Of a DNA stretch of 64,000 bases, positions 1-7,935 are shown piece by piece (the first letter of the stretch is position 1; the number at the start of each line of letters is the position of its first letter). A program made the translations under genes and the position numbers. Origin of the DNA: Desulfobaccales bacterium. GTDB taxonomy: Bacteria; Desulfobacterota; Desulfobaccia; Desulfobaccales; 0-14-0-80-60-11. The notes under the pieces are model-generated. The model did no database searches. It had not been told where the DNA came from and saw nothing but the letters and a program-made list of their open reading frames with translations. The stretch spans positions 1 through 64,000 of the forward strand of contig JBBFLF010000011.1 in assembly GCA_037481655.1 (NCBI GenBank), given 5' to 3'.

Positions 1-386
1 GGTTCGTGAAAAACCCCGAGTGGTTCGACGTCATCGTCACCGACAACATGTTCGGGGACATCATCACCGACCTGGGGGCCATCATCCAGGGCGGCATGGG
101 GGTGGCCGCCGGCGGCAACATCAACCCGGAAGGGGTCTCCATGTTCGAACCCATCGGCGGCTCCGCCCCCAAATACACCGGGAAAAAGGTGGTCAACCCC
201 ATCGCCGCCATCGCCGCGGCCCAGATGATGCTGGAGACCCTGGGCGAGGCCAAGGCCGCCGCTGCGGTGGAGGCAGGCATCCGCAAGACCGTCACCCTGA
301 TGAAATCCATGGCCGCCGGCCAGATGGGCTACAACACCGAAGAGGTGGGCGACCTGGTGGCCCAACACGCCGCCGCGGCGTTGTAG
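1..386 (+). CDS. leuB: 3-isopropylmalate dehydrogenase, C-terminal part
   Basis: This is the 3' end of a beta-decarboxylating dehydrogenase; the gene enters from the left edge with its frame starting at base 3. Visible family signatures are the metal-binding stretch VTDNMFGDIITDL and the cofactor-loop region EPIGGSAPKYTGK. LeuB oxidatively decarboxylates 3-isopropylmalate in leucine synthesis. The GNINPEG wording is shared by LeuB and the related isocitrate/homoisocitrate dehydrogenases of anaerobes, so the exact substrate is inferred, helped by the asd gene that follows, a common arrangement. About 127 codons remain of an expected 350 or so. A G-rich hairpin begins 11 bases after the stop. 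Confidence 0.85.
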   Translation, partial: FVKNPEWFDVIVTDNMFGDIITDLGAIIQGGMGVAAGGNINPEGVSMFEPIGGSAPKYTGKKVVNPIAAIAAAQMMLETLGEAKAAAAVEAGIRKTVTLMKSMAAGQMGYNTEEVGDLVAQHAAAAL

Positions 387-393
387 TTTGGAT

Positions 394-515
394 GTGAGGG
401 GAGGGCCAGGGACCTGAGGTCCCTGCCCTCCCCCCACACCCCCCTCCCAACCCGCATAATAAGGGATTGAGGGAGGGAGAAGGGGTAAAGGGCCCTGCAC
501 CTGACCCCGTTCCTT
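394..515. repeat. G-rich palindromic element, copy 1 (leuB-asd gap)
   Basis: A hairpin with arms 398-414 and 418-433 (GGGGAGGGCCAGGGACC against its near-complement) is followed by a C-rich/G-rich inverted pair at about 435-478 and a weaker third arm to about 515. It belongs to the same family as the A-B-C elements found elsewhere in the window. Lying just after leuB, it may also weaken readthrough, but there is no T-tract. Confidence 0.65.
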
Positions 516-538
516 TTTTGCCAGCACGGAGATCAGCA

Positions 539-1561
539 ATGAGTCGGCAATACAAGGTAGCAGTGGTGGGCGCCACCGGCGCGGTGGGCCAGCAGATGGT
601 GGAGTGTCTGGAGGAACGCCAATTCCCGGTGAGCGAGCTCAGGCTTCTGGCCTCCGAGCGCTCCATCGGCAAATCCCTCACCTACAAAGGCCGGGAGATC
701 CCGGTGGACGTGCTTACCCGGGATTCCTTTCAGGGCATTGACCTTGCCCTGTTTTCCGCCGGCGGCAGCGTCAGCAAGGAGTATGCCCCCATCGCCGCCG
801 CGGCCGGCGCGGTGGTGGTGGACAACTCCAGCGCCTGGCGCATGGACCCGGACGTGCCCTTGGTGGTGCCGGAGGTCAATCCCCAGGACATCGCCCTGTA
901 CAAGAACAAAGGCATCATCGCCAACCCCAACTGCTCCACCATCCAGATGGTGGTGGTGCTGAAGCCCTTGCATGATGCCGCCCGCATCAAGCGGGTGGTG
1001 GTCTCCACCTACCAGGCGGTCTCCGGCACCGGCCAGAAGGCGGTGGAGGAGCTGGCGGCCCAGGTGCGGGCCCTGTTCAACAACCAGGAGCTGCCCCGTC
1101 AGGTCTATCCCCATCGCATTGCCTTCAACTGTTTCCCCCATATCGATGTCTTCCTGGAAAACGGTTACACCAAAGAAGAGATGAAGATGGTGAACGAAAC
1201 CCAGAAGATCATGGGGGATGATTCGATCCGGGTGACGGCCACCACCGTGCGGGTGCCCGTCTTTTACGGCCATTCGGAGTCGGTGAACATCGAAACGGAG
1301 CGCAAGCTCACCCCCGAGGAGGCCCGGGCCATCCTCTCCCAGGCGCCGGGGGTCAAGGTGGTGGACGATCCGGCCAAAAACCGCTACCCCATGCCCCTGG
1401 AGGCCGCCGGCCAGGACCTCACCCTGGTGGGCCGCATCCGGGAGGACTTCAGCATCGACAACGGCCTCAACCTGTGGATCGTGGCGGACAATATCCGGAA
1501 AGGGGCGGCCACCAACGCGGTGCAGATTGCGGAAATTCTCATCCGGGATTATCTGCGCTAA
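539..1561 (+). CDS. asd: Aspartate-semialdehyde dehydrogenase
   Basis: Reduces L-4-aspartyl phosphate to aspartate semialdehyde with NADPH, the branch point to lysine, threonine, methionine and diaminopimelate. The N-terminal Rossmann motif GATGAVGQQM starts near residue 11, the catalytic cysteine is Cys132 in NPNCSTIQM, and the C-terminal part holds the HRIAFNCFPHID segment. The product is 340 residues, normal for the family. I start it at ATG 539, preceded by CGGAG, rather than at an in-frame codon 24 positions upstream which would add a low-complexity leader encoded by the repeat. Follows leuB; rsmD starts 62 bp downstream. Confidence 0.95.
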   Translation: MSRQYKVAVVGATGAVGQQMVECLEERQFPVSELRLLASERSIGKSLTYKGREIPVDVLTRDSFQGIDLALFSAGGSVSKEYAPIAAAAGAVVVDNSSAWRMDPDVPLVVPEVNPQDIALYKNKGIIANPNCSTIQMVVVLKPLHDAARIKRVVVSTYQAVSGTGQKAVEELAAQVRALFNNQELPRQVYPHRIAFNCFPHIDVFLENGYTKEEMKMVNETQKIMGDDSIRVTATTVRVPVFYGHSESVNIETERKLTPEEARAILSQAPGVKVVDDPAKNRYPMPLEAAGQDLTLVGRIREDFSIDNGLNLWIVADNIRKGAATNAVQIAEILIRDYLR

Positions 1562-1623
1562 TGGGGAGTGGGGGTGCGGACCCGGCGCCGGGGGACGGTG
1601 CTGCCCTTTCCCCGTGAGGCACC

Positions 1624-2193
1624 ATGCGCATCATTGCCGGGGAATTCCGGGGCCGGCGCCTGGCAGCCGTCAAAGGGGCGGTGCGCCCCACCAGCGACCG
1701 GGTGCGGGAGGCCATCTTCAGCATCCTGGGGGAACAGGTTGCGGGAGCCCGGGTGCTGGACCTCTTCGCCGGCACCGGGGCCCTGGCCCTGGAGGCCCTC
1801 AGCCGGGGGGCGGTCGCGGCGGTGCTGGTGGAGGAGGCCCCGGCCGCCCTAGCCGTCATCCGGCGCAATGTGGCCCACCTGGGGGTGGCGGAGCGGGTGC
1901 GTCTCTTGCCCCTCACGGTGGCCGGCGCGATAAAGAAGCTGGCCGCCGCCGGGGAGCGCTTTGACCTGATCTTTCTTGATCCCCCCTATGGCCGGGGGCT
2001 GGCGGCCGCCACCCTGGCGCAGTTGGGGGAGGGCCAGGTGCTCACGGCTGAGGCCACCGTGGTGGCGGAGATGAGCCGCCGGGAAAGCCCGCCGCCGGCG
2101 GCCGGCGTGCTCACCTTGACGGAGGTGCGGGATTATGGCGACACCCGGGTGGCCTTTTATGCCCGCGGTGCGGCGGATGAAAAGGAGCCATGA
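1624..2193 (+). CDS. rsmD: 16S rRNA (guanine(966)-N(2))-methyltransferase
   Basis: SAM-dependent methyltransferase that modifies G966 of 16S rRNA during 30S assembly. It opens with MRIIAGEFRGRRL, typical of RsmD, carries the SAM-binding loop DLFAGTGALALEAL at residues 46-59 and the catalytic DPPY at 119-122, which marks methylation of an exocyclic amine. At 189 residues it has the usual length. The stop overlaps the start of coaD by 4 bp (ATGA), so the pair is translationally linked; the rsmD-coaD pairing is widespread in bacteria. Confidence 0.95.
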   Translation: MRIIAGEFRGRRLAAVKGAVRPTSDRVREAIFSILGEQVAGARVLDLFAGTGALALEALSRGAVAAVLVEEAPAALAVIRRNVAHLGVAERVRLLPLTVAGAIKKLAAAGERFDLIFLDPPYGRGLAAATLAQLGEGQVLTAEATVVAEMSRRESPPPAAGVLTLTEVRDYGDTRVAFYARGAADEKEP

Positions 2194-2693
2194 CCTTCAT
2201 GCCTGATCTGGCGGTATATCCGGGGACCTTCGACCCCATCACCAACGGCCATGTGGACCTGATCAAACGGGGTCTGAAGATCTTTGACCGCATCATCGTG
2301 GCGGTGGCCAAAAACCCCGGGAAAAAGCCCCTGTTCACCCTGGAAGAACGGGCCGACATGCTGCGGGTGGCCCTCAAGGACATCCCCGGCGTCACCATCG
2401 ACACCTTTGACGGCCTGTTGATGGACTACTGCAAGAAGGTCAAAGCCCGGGTGGTGCTGCGGGGACTTCGGGCGGTCACCGATTTCGAATACGAGTTCCA
2501 GATGGCCATGATGAACCGGCGCCTGGAACCGGAAGTCGAAACGGTCTTCCTCATGACCGGCCTGAAATGGGTCTTTCTCAGCTCCAGCATCCTGAAGGAG
2601 GCTGCGGTGCATGGCGGCGACATCCAGGAGATGGTGCCGCCCGTGGTGTACGAGATGCTCCGAAAAAAATTCGGACTTCCCCCGAAGGATTGA
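2190..2693 (+). CDS. coaD: Phosphopantetheine adenylyltransferase
   Basis: Transfers AMP from ATP to 4'-phosphopantetheine in coenzyme A synthesis. The nucleotidyltransferase signature YPGTFDPITNGH (TNGH at residues 18-21, the HIGH-like motif) is at the N-terminus and the second signature, FLSSSILKEA, lies near residue 130. Length is 167 residues with the ATG that overlaps rsmD; an alternative ATG nine bases on (2199) sits at better spacing from the AAGGAG at 2181-2186 and gives MPDLAVYPG. Either start leaves all motifs intact. Confidence 0.95.
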   Translation: MTFMPDLAVYPGTFDPITNGHVDLIKRGLKIFDRIIVAVAKNPGKKPLFTLEERADMLRVALKDIPGVTIDTFDGLLMDYCKKVKARVVLRGLRAVTDFEYEFQMAMMNRRLEPEVETVFLMTGLKWVFLSSSILKEAAVHGGDIQEMVPPVVYEMLRKKFGLPPKD

Positions 2694-2695
2694 CC

Positions 2696-3115
2696 ATGCG
2701 CATCTGCGTCATCGACGGCCAGGGGGGCGGCATCGGCGCGGCCATCATCAAGCGGCTGAAGGAGGTTTACGGCGAGGAGCACGAGGTCATCGCCCTGGGC
2801 ACCAACGCCGTGGCCACCGCCCAGATGATGAAGGCCCGGGCCAACCGGGGGGCCAGCGGCGAAAACGCCATCGTGCGCACCGCGCCCACCGCCGACGTCA
2901 TCCTGGGGCCGCTTTCCATCGTGTTGGCCAACTCCATGATGGGAGAGCTCACCCCCAGGATGGCGGAGGCCATCGCCTCGGCCCCGGCCCCCAAGCTGCT
3001 ATTGCCCCTGACCCAGGAGAAGGTGGAGATTGTGGGCCTGGTCCCCGAACCCTTACCGCATCTGGTGGAAAAGATCGTCAGCGATCGCCTCAAGGAGTTG
3101 AGCAAACATGTGTGA
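2696..3115 (+). CDS. DUF3842 family protein
   Basis: Small protein of 139 residues beginning MRICVIDGQGGGIGAAIIKRL, a glycine-rich N-terminus resembling a nucleotide-binding beta-loop-alpha unit. I recognise it as the DUF3842 family of anaerobic bacteria; no biochemical role is established as far as I know. It starts 2 bp after coaD and its last bases overlap the CooT-like gene by 8 bp, so both are probably made from one transcript. That partner suggests, but does not show, a link with nickel handling or CO dehydrogenase maturation. The start avoids an out-of-family extension reading through coaD. Confidence 0.75.
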   Translation: MRICVIDGQGGGIGAAIIKRLKEVYGEEHEVIALGTNAVATAQMMKARANRGASGENAIVRTAPTADVILGPLSIVLANSMMGELTPRMAEAIASAPAPKLLLPLTQEKVEIVGLVPEPLPHLVEKIVSDRLKELSKHV

Positions 3116-3299
3116 AGCCTCTGCCTATATCATCCGGGACGGCCAGGAGGAGCTCCTCCTGGCGGATGTGGACATCATCGAGCCGGACGGCGATCAACTG
3201 AGGCTGGTGAGCATCTTCGGCGAGCAGAAGGTGGTCAAGGCCGCCATTCACAGCCTCAACCTCATCAACCACAAAGTGCTGCTGGTGGAAAAGACCTAA
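3108..3299 (+). CDS. CooT family nickel-binding protein
   Basis: A 63-residue protein starting MCEASAYII. The CooT family (older name: predicted RNA-binding protein, PF10133) is a small beta-rich protein in which the near-N-terminal cysteine, here Cys2, takes part in Ni(II) binding by the dimer; CooT of Rhodospirillum rubrum helps deliver nickel to CO dehydrogenase. Length and Cys2 fit. It overlaps the DUF3842 gene by 8 bp. No CO dehydrogenase gene is in the window, so the client is unknown. An element of the G-rich repeat family fills the gap to the convergent MBL gene. Confidence 0.75.
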   Translation: MCEASAYIIRDGQEELLLADVDIIEPDGDQLRLVSIFGEQKVVKAAIHSLNLINHKVLLVEKT

Positions 3300-3317
3300 A
3301 AAACAGGGGTGATCAAG

Positions 3318-3432
3318 TACGGGGCGGGGAAGCCACGGCTCCCCCGCCCTCTTACACTCCCCTATATGGGGTTGGGGATGGGGGTTTGGGGGAAGGGGCA
3401 GGGGTTTGTGACCCCTGGCCCCTTCCCCCAAA
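3318..3432. repeat. G-rich palindromic element, copy 2 (order C-B-A)
   Basis: Three adjacent hairpins between convergent genes: C at 3321-3351, B at 3356-3387 with a CCCCTATATGGGG centre, and A at 3385-3432, where TTTGGGGGAAGGGGC pairs with the CCCCTTCCCCCAAA side. The A hairpin ends directly at the stop codon of the MBL gene. The order is the reverse of copies 4 and 7, i.e. the element is inverted. Confidence 0.8.
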
Positions 3433-4059
3433 TCACCTCCGCGGCAGGATTTCTACTCTAACCTTGCCGTCCAGGAGGGCCCGGAAGCGCTCGGCGTCCT
3501 CCAGGGTCCCCAAGGTGCCGCCGAAGTGCATGGGGATGGCCACCTGGGGTTTCAGGGCCAGGGCCGCTTGGGCCGCCTCCTCGGCGTCCATGGCCATCAC
3601 CCCGCACACCGGCAAAAGGGCGATGTCCACCGACAGGTCATTCATCTCCGGAATGAAGTCGGTATCGCCGGCGAAGTAGAGGCGGACGCCCTCCACGGCC
3701 ACCACAAAGCCCAGGTAGCCGGCCCGCCGGGGGTGGAAGTGGCTCTCCCGGTTGTAGGCCGGCACCGCCTGGATCACCACCTCGCCGACTTTCGCCTCCT
3801 CCCCCGGTTCCAGGGCCAGGACCGGGGGCTCGATCTTGGCCGCCGCCTTTTTGTCGCTTACCACCACCGTGTGGGCCCGCCGGATGCGTTCGATATCCAC
3901 CGGCGAGCAATGCTGGGGATGCTCATGGCTGACGAGGATCAGGTCTGCGGGCCGCTCCAGCTGCAGGGCAAAGGGGTCAAAGTAGATGACCGGCGGCCCT
4001 TCATAAATGAAACTGGCATTCCCCAGCCACCCCAAACGGGACAGAACCTCTTCCAGCAT
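3433..4059 (-). CDS. MBL-fold metal-dependent hydrolase (UlaG/YtkL-like)
   Basis: A 208-residue metallo-beta-lactamase-fold protein: N-terminal beta-strands with GWLGNASFIYEG, the metal-motif region VSHEHPQHCSP, and later GDTDFIPEM and IPMHFGGT, which supply further ligands in this family. The usual HxHxDH reads HEHPQH, so the metal-binding aspartate appears to be glutamine; metal binding or catalysis may be altered. GGAGGT lies 6 bp before the ATG. Family members hydrolyse diverse substrates and the substrate here cannot be told from sequence. It stands alone, convergent with cooT. Confidence 0.8.
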   Translation of the reverse strand: MLEEVLSRLGWLGNASFIYEGPPVIYFDPFALQLERPADLILVSHEHPQHCSPVDIERIRRAHTVVVSDKKAAAKIEPPVLALEPGEEAKVGEVVIQAVPAYNRESHFHPRRAGYLGFVVAVEGVRLYFAGDTDFIPEMNDLSVDIALLPVCGVMAMDAEEAAQAALALKPQVAIPMHFGGTLGTLEDAERFRALLDGKVRVEILPRR

Positions 4060-4099
4060 CGGACACCTCCGTCACCAGAAATATCAACCAGCAATGTCA

Positions 4100-4162
4100 A
4101 GGGGTTGGGGAAGAGATGGGGAAAGGGGCAGAAGGCCGATGGCCCTTGGCTCCCTCCCCGAA
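4100..4162. repeat. G-rich palindromic element, copy 3 (degenerate)
   Basis: A half B arm (GGGGTTGGGG at 4101-4110) is followed by a decayed A hairpin at 4115-4162 with centre GAAGGCCGATGGCCCTT. The pairing is imperfect, as expected of an older copy. Confidence 0.5.
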
Positions 4163-4277
4163 AAACTGTCTTGGGCAGTTTCAGCCTGGGTTATGTGTCT
4201 GAGGCAAAGATAAGTCATGACTGGGCCGAAAGGAAGGGCAGAAGGCGGGAAAGGGGGGAATTTTCCCGAAAAGGAGA

Positions 4278-4299
4278 GGGGGCGGGATGGCCCGCCCCC
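4278..4299 (-). terminator. Probable terminator after the ABC binding-protein gene
   Basis: A 9-bp perfect GC stem (GGGGGCGGG / CCCGCCCCC) with a 4-base loop lies just downstream of the minus-strand stop at 4314. In that direction it is followed by a short pyrimidine run containing TTTT. It suits a Rho-independent terminator, with a weak T-tract. Confidence 0.5.
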
Positions 4300-4313
4300 C
4301 GGTCCAACAGGAA

Positions 4314-5453
4314 TTATTGGACTTTCACATACTTGCCGTCCTTGATTTCAAAGAGATACACCCCGCCGCCGGCCACGCCGCTCCGCACCACATCCCGGGT
4401 CTCATTGAAGGAGAGCTTGCCGGTGACGCCGTCGAAGTCCTTCACCTCATCCAAAAATTTCTTCACCCCCTCGCTGGTGGGGCCGTATTTGGCCATGCCC
4501 GCCAGGACGAGGGAGGTGGCGTCATAGGTGAGGGCGGCAAACATGATGTTTACCGGCTCCTTGGCGGCTGCGGCCTGCTGATAGTAGCTCTCCCGGAACT
4601 TCTTGTTCTTGGGGGTATCGTAGTTTTCGTCATACTCGCCGTTGATGAGGTGGCCCTCCGCCGCCTTGCCCGCCAGCTTGGCATATTCCGGGTCCATGTC
4701 GCCGTAGACCCCGATGATCTTCTGATTCAGGCCGAGACTGCGGGCCTGGGCCGCGGCGGGCGCGGTCTCCGGGGTATAGCCGGGGATGAAGAGGATATCC
4801 GGGTTGGCGGCCTTGATGTTGGTGAGCTGGGCCTTGAAATCCCGGGAGCCCCGCATGAAGGACTCGGTGGCCACCACCTTGATGCCCTTGGCCTCAAAGT
4901 CCTTGCTGAAGACCTCGGCGCAGCCCTTGCCGTAGGGCTCATTGCTGAACAGGATGGCCACCGTCTTGGGCTTGAGTTTCTCGGCGATGTACTGGGTCAT
5001 CACCGCGGACTGGGCGTCGATGCGGGTGCAGCCCCGGTAGAGATAGGGGCTGGCGCCGCTGATTTTGGGGGAGGTGGCGGTGGGGGTGATGAAGACCACC
5101 TTGGCCTCATCGGCGCTCTTGAAGGCCGCCAGCGTCCCGCCGGAGGTCATGGGCCCCACCAGGGCCTGGACCTTGTCCACGTTGATGAGTTTCTGCACCG
5201 CATTCACCGCCGCGGTGGGGGAGTCCTTTTCATCTTCAAAGATGACTTCCACCTTGCGGCCGCCGATGCCGCCGGCGGCGTTCACCTCATCCACCGCCAT
5301 CTGCACCCCCCGCTTGGCGGGGATGCCGTGCTCGGCGCCGATGGAGAGACGCAGCACCGAGCCGATTTTGATGGGCTCTGCCGCCAGGACCCCGGCGGCC
5401 AGCGCCAGGACCGCCGCCAGAGACACCACTGCGAGAAATCCCGCCTTCTTCAT
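4314..5453 (-). CDS. Branched-chain amino acid-type ABC transporter substrate-binding protein
   Basis: Periplasmic type I binding protein of the LivK class, 379 residues. A signal peptide (MKKAGFLAVVSLAAVLALA, cleavage likely near residue 25) precedes the mature start EPIKIGSVLRLS. The body has family hallmarks such as GGRKVEVIFEDE, ALVGPMTSGGTLAAF and YGKGCAEVF. I start at ATG 5453, which has GGGAGG 7 bp upstream. It is the last gene of the liv-type cluster and the second binding protein in it; ligands in this family range from leucine to aromatic acids and amides, so specificity is open. Confidence 0.9.
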   Translation of the reverse strand: MKKAGFLAVVSLAAVLALAAGVLAAEPIKIGSVLRLSIGAEHGIPAKRGVQMAVDEVNAAGGIGGRKVEVIFEDEKDSPTAAVNAVQKLINVDKVQALVGPMTSGGTLAAFKSADEAKVVFITPTATSPKISGASPYLYRGCTRIDAQSAVMTQYIAEKLKPKTVAILFSNEPYGKGCAEVFSKDFEAKGIKVVATESFMRGSRDFKAQLTNIKAANPDILFIPGYTPETAPAAAQARSLGLNQKIIGVYGDMDPEYAKLAGKAAEGHLINGEYDENYDTPKNKKFRESYYQQAAAAKEPVNIMFAALTYDATSLVLAGMAKYGPTSEGVKKFLDEVKDFDGVTGKLSFNETRDVVRSGVAGGGVYLFEIKDGKYVKVQ

Positions 5454-5602
5454 TGCTACACCTCCCGAAATGACAGGGTGAACCGCCATGTTGCCGGATG
5501 GAAATGCCGGGGGCCGGCAGAGAGAGCCGCAAACATGGACTCTCTTCGGCTATGCCCCGGGAACCATCAAGACTCTATTCTTGGCCTGAAAGCCGGCCAA
5601 TG

Positions 5603-6493
5603 TCAAAAGGAAACGGGAGGGACGAGCTTGATTTTGATGGTTTTCCCCTCCCGGGAGAGGGTGAGGATATTCTCCTGGGGCTTGAGGGCCGCGGCCACCT
5701 CCTGGGCGCTGGCGACCTCGGTGCCGTTCACGGCCAACAGCTCATCGCCGACCTTCAGGCCCGCCTTGTCCGCCAGGCTGCCCGGCTCCACCTGGGTGAG
5801 GGGCAGGCCCTTCTTGCCCGGCGGCGCCGCGGGGAGCAGGCTGAAGCCCAGCTTCGGAGCCCCGGTTTTTTCCGGGGCGGCAGCCGGCAGCCGGGCAAAA
5901 CTTAGGGTGGCCGGCACCTTGTCCTTGGGGATGGCCGGGTTGCCCGCCGCGGCCATGAAGGACAAAATCGCCCGATACAGCACCTCGGCTTGGGGCTGGG
6001 TGGTGGCCCCCACCAGGTTGAGGTCCGGCGCCCCGCCCTGGCCCGGAATGGTGACAAAGAACCTCCAGGTAGGGTTCTTGGGCTCCGGGGTCATGATCCC
6101 CTTAGTCACCCGGATGATGTCCAGGGGGAAGGTCTTGATCTTCTCCACCTCCTCCGGGGTTCGGGTGGAAAATTGCAGGGGCACCGGCCGGGTATGGATG
6201 AAGCCGGTACTCTCCTTCATCCGGGGGACCTTGTATTTCAGGGTCAGGGTTTTGGGGCCCAAGACAAAGGCCTCCAGCGGCACTGCCACCGGGTCATAGC
6301 CTCCGGTATCGGAGGGGAGCATTTCAATGACCCGGAGACTGGTGAGCACCGCCTGGAGGGCCCGGGCCGCCTCCTCCACGTCCCGGAAGAGGGGTGGGTC
6401 ATAGGGGATGCTGGTGGCAGCAGACACCCCCTGCGTGCCGCTCAGCTGGCAGATCAGCGCGGCCAGAATGAGAAGCCGAAGCCACCTCACCAT
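5603..6493 (-). CDS. Secreted PDZ-domain protein
   Basis: A 296-residue exported protein of unknown function. The N-terminus MVRWLRLLILAALICQL is a signal peptide or membrane anchor ending near residue 25. A novel middle part of about 165 residues precedes a C-terminal PDZ domain (about residues 215-296) with the typical GSLADKAGLKVGDELLAVNG. There is no protease domain, so it probably acts by binding a partner. I reject an upstream start that would read 29 residues from the G-rich repeat. It sits between the ligase paralog and the binding protein in the liv cluster. Confidence 0.75.
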   Translation of the reverse strand: MVRWLRLLILAALICQLSGTQGVSAATSIPYDPPLFRDVEEAARALQAVLTSLRVIEMLPSDTGGYDPVAVPLEAFVLGPKTLTLKYKVPRMKESTGFIHTRPVPLQFSTRTPEEVEKIKTFPLDIIRVTKGIMTPEPKNPTWRFFVTIPGQGGAPDLNLVGATTQPQAEVLYRAILSFMAAAGNPAIPKDKVPATLSFARLPAAAPEKTGAPKLGFSLLPAAPPGKKGLPLTQVEPGSLADKAGLKVGDELLAVNGTEVASAQEVAAALKPQENILTLSREGKTIKIKLVPPVSF

Positions 6494-6534
6494 ACGTGAT
6501 ACTTTCCTCCTCCTTGACGAGTTGCTGTGAACTT

Positions 6535-6664
6535 GTGGGAGAGGGGGCCAGGGGCCGGGGGCCCCTGCCCCCTCTCCCACACCCTCACCCCCAACCCCTT
6601 AAAGGGGGTGGGAAGGGGAGTTGAAAGAGGGTTGGGGAGCCACCGCTCCCCCAGCCCTTCCCTC
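6535..6664. repeat. G-rich palindromic element, copy 4 (order A-B-C)
   Basis: A clear full copy. Hairpin A is 6535-6580 (GTGGGAGAGGGGGCCAGGGG pairing to CCCCTGCCCCCTCTCCCAC), B is 6581-6620 (ACCCCTTAAAGGGGGT centre) and C is 6626-6664. It lies inside the minus-strand liv cluster, between the ligase-paralog stop and the PDZ-protein start, so it would be transcribed in the mRNA. Confidence 0.85.
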
Positions 6665-6675
6665 AGTATGCCAGT

Positions 6676-7932
6676 TCAACTTTCAGGGCTTCCCATCTCC
6701 TTCAGGATGATGCGGGCGTTGAGGCCCAGGTGGTCCTGCAGGTGCCGGCGCACCGTGCGGCACAGCCCCTCCAGGGCCTTCACCTCGTCGGAGAACAGAG
6801 TCTCATCCAGCACCAGGTGGATGTCCAGGACCTCCAGGCCATCCTCTTCCGCCACCTGCCAGGAATGGGGCGGCAGGTGCCCCCCCAAAGCCTCCCGGAG
6901 CAGGGCCCGCAGATGCTCCGGATGCACCTTGATGCCGCCCACGGAGCAGATGGCGTCCACCCGCCCGAAGATGCCGGTGAGGCGGGGCAGGGTGCGGCCG
7001 CAGGTACAGGAGCTGACGTCCAGGGCAGTGCGGTCGCCGGTGCGGAAGCGAAGCAGGGGGAAGGCCAGGGTGGAGAGCGTGGTGATGACCAGCTCCCCTT
7101 CGGTCCCCGGGGGCAGGGGCTGGCCGCTTTCCGGGTCCACCACCTCGGGGTAGAAGTGGTCGGCGTTGAAGTGGAAGCCGCTTTCGGCCTCGCAGGAGAA
7201 GGCCAGCCCCGGGCCCATGACCTCGGTGATGCCGTAGGCCCGGGCGATGCTTACCCCCAGGCCCTCAGCCAGTTCCCGGCGCACCGTCTGGGGGAGGGGC
7301 GCAGCCACGAGCAAAGCCCGCCTGAGGCTCAGCTCGGCGGGGGTGAGGTCCAGAGTCCGCATGACGGTGAGGAGATGGCGGGCCGCAGGCGGGGTGGCCA
7401 CCAGGACCGAGGTCTTGTAGTCCCGCATCACCATGAGCTCTTTGGCGTAGTTGAGGGTGGCCGCGGGGATCACCGAGGCCCCCAGATACTCGGCCCCGGC
7501 CTGCAGGTCCCGGCGCCAGTTGGCCAGCCCCGGGGGAATGATGAACTGCACGATGTCCTCCCGGGTGACCCCGGCGGCCCGGTAGAGGCGGGCCAGGAGC
7601 TCCAGCCACAGCCTGAGATCCTGGGCGGTGTAGCCCACCACCAGGGGCCGCTCGGTGGTGCCCGGCGAGGACACGATGCGCACAATGTCCCTGAGCGGCA
7701 CGGCAAAGAGGCCGTAGGGGTAGTTTTCGGAGAGGTCCTCCCGGGTGGTGAAGGGGAGGCGCGCCAAGTCAGCCAGGGATCTGACGTCCTCGGGCCGCAG
7801 ACCGGCCCGGTCGAACTGGCGGCGGTAGAATTTCACCTGGCGGTAAGCCCGGGTGAGGGTGCTCTGCAGGCGCTCCAGCTGCAGGAGCTCCAGCTCCGCC
7901 GCGTCCAGGGTCTCAGGAGAGGGCTCGTGCAC
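6676..7932 (-). CDS. Phenylacetate-CoA ligase-like protein, degenerate paralog
   Basis: A 418-residue relative of the ligase at 13308-14615, with the same domain order and many shared segments (SLADL..LPFTT, AYGITEVMGPG, LRFRTGD, CTCGRTLPRLTG). Functional motifs differ: the ATP-binding loop SSGTTGKP reads SSPGTTERP, and the C-terminal [10 protein letters not shown] segment, carrying the conserved lysine of adenylate-forming enzymes, is missing because the protein ends earlier. It may bind an aryl acid or CoA ester without activating it, or be a divergent ligase. It follows livF by 3 bp, indicating co-translation with the transporter. Confidence 0.8.
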   Translation of the reverse strand: MHEPSPETLDAAELELLQLERLQSTLTRAYRQVKFYRRQFDRAGLRPEDVRSLADLARLPFTTREDLSENYPYGLFAVPLRDIVRIVSSPGTTERPLVVGYTAQDLRLWLELLARLYRAAGVTREDIVQFIIPPGLANWRRDLQAGAEYLGASVIPAATLNYAKELMVMRDYKTSVLVATPPAARHLLTVMRTLDLTPAELSLRRALLVAAPLPQTVRRELAEGLGVSIARAYGITEVMGPGLAFSCEAESGFHFNADHFYPEVVDPESGQPLPPGTEGELVITTLSTLAFPLLRFRTGDRTALDVSSCTCGRTLPRLTGIFGRVDAICSVGGIKVHPEHLRALLREALGGHLPPHSWQVAEEDGLEVLDIHLVLDETLFSDEVKALEGLCRTVRRHLQDHLGLNARIILKEMGSPES

Positions 7933-7935
7933 GCC

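Noticed and set aside
4287-6299. Open frame of 670 codons on the plus strand opposite the binding protein and PDZ gene
   Set aside because: Shadow frame with biased composition; it would span two good genes.
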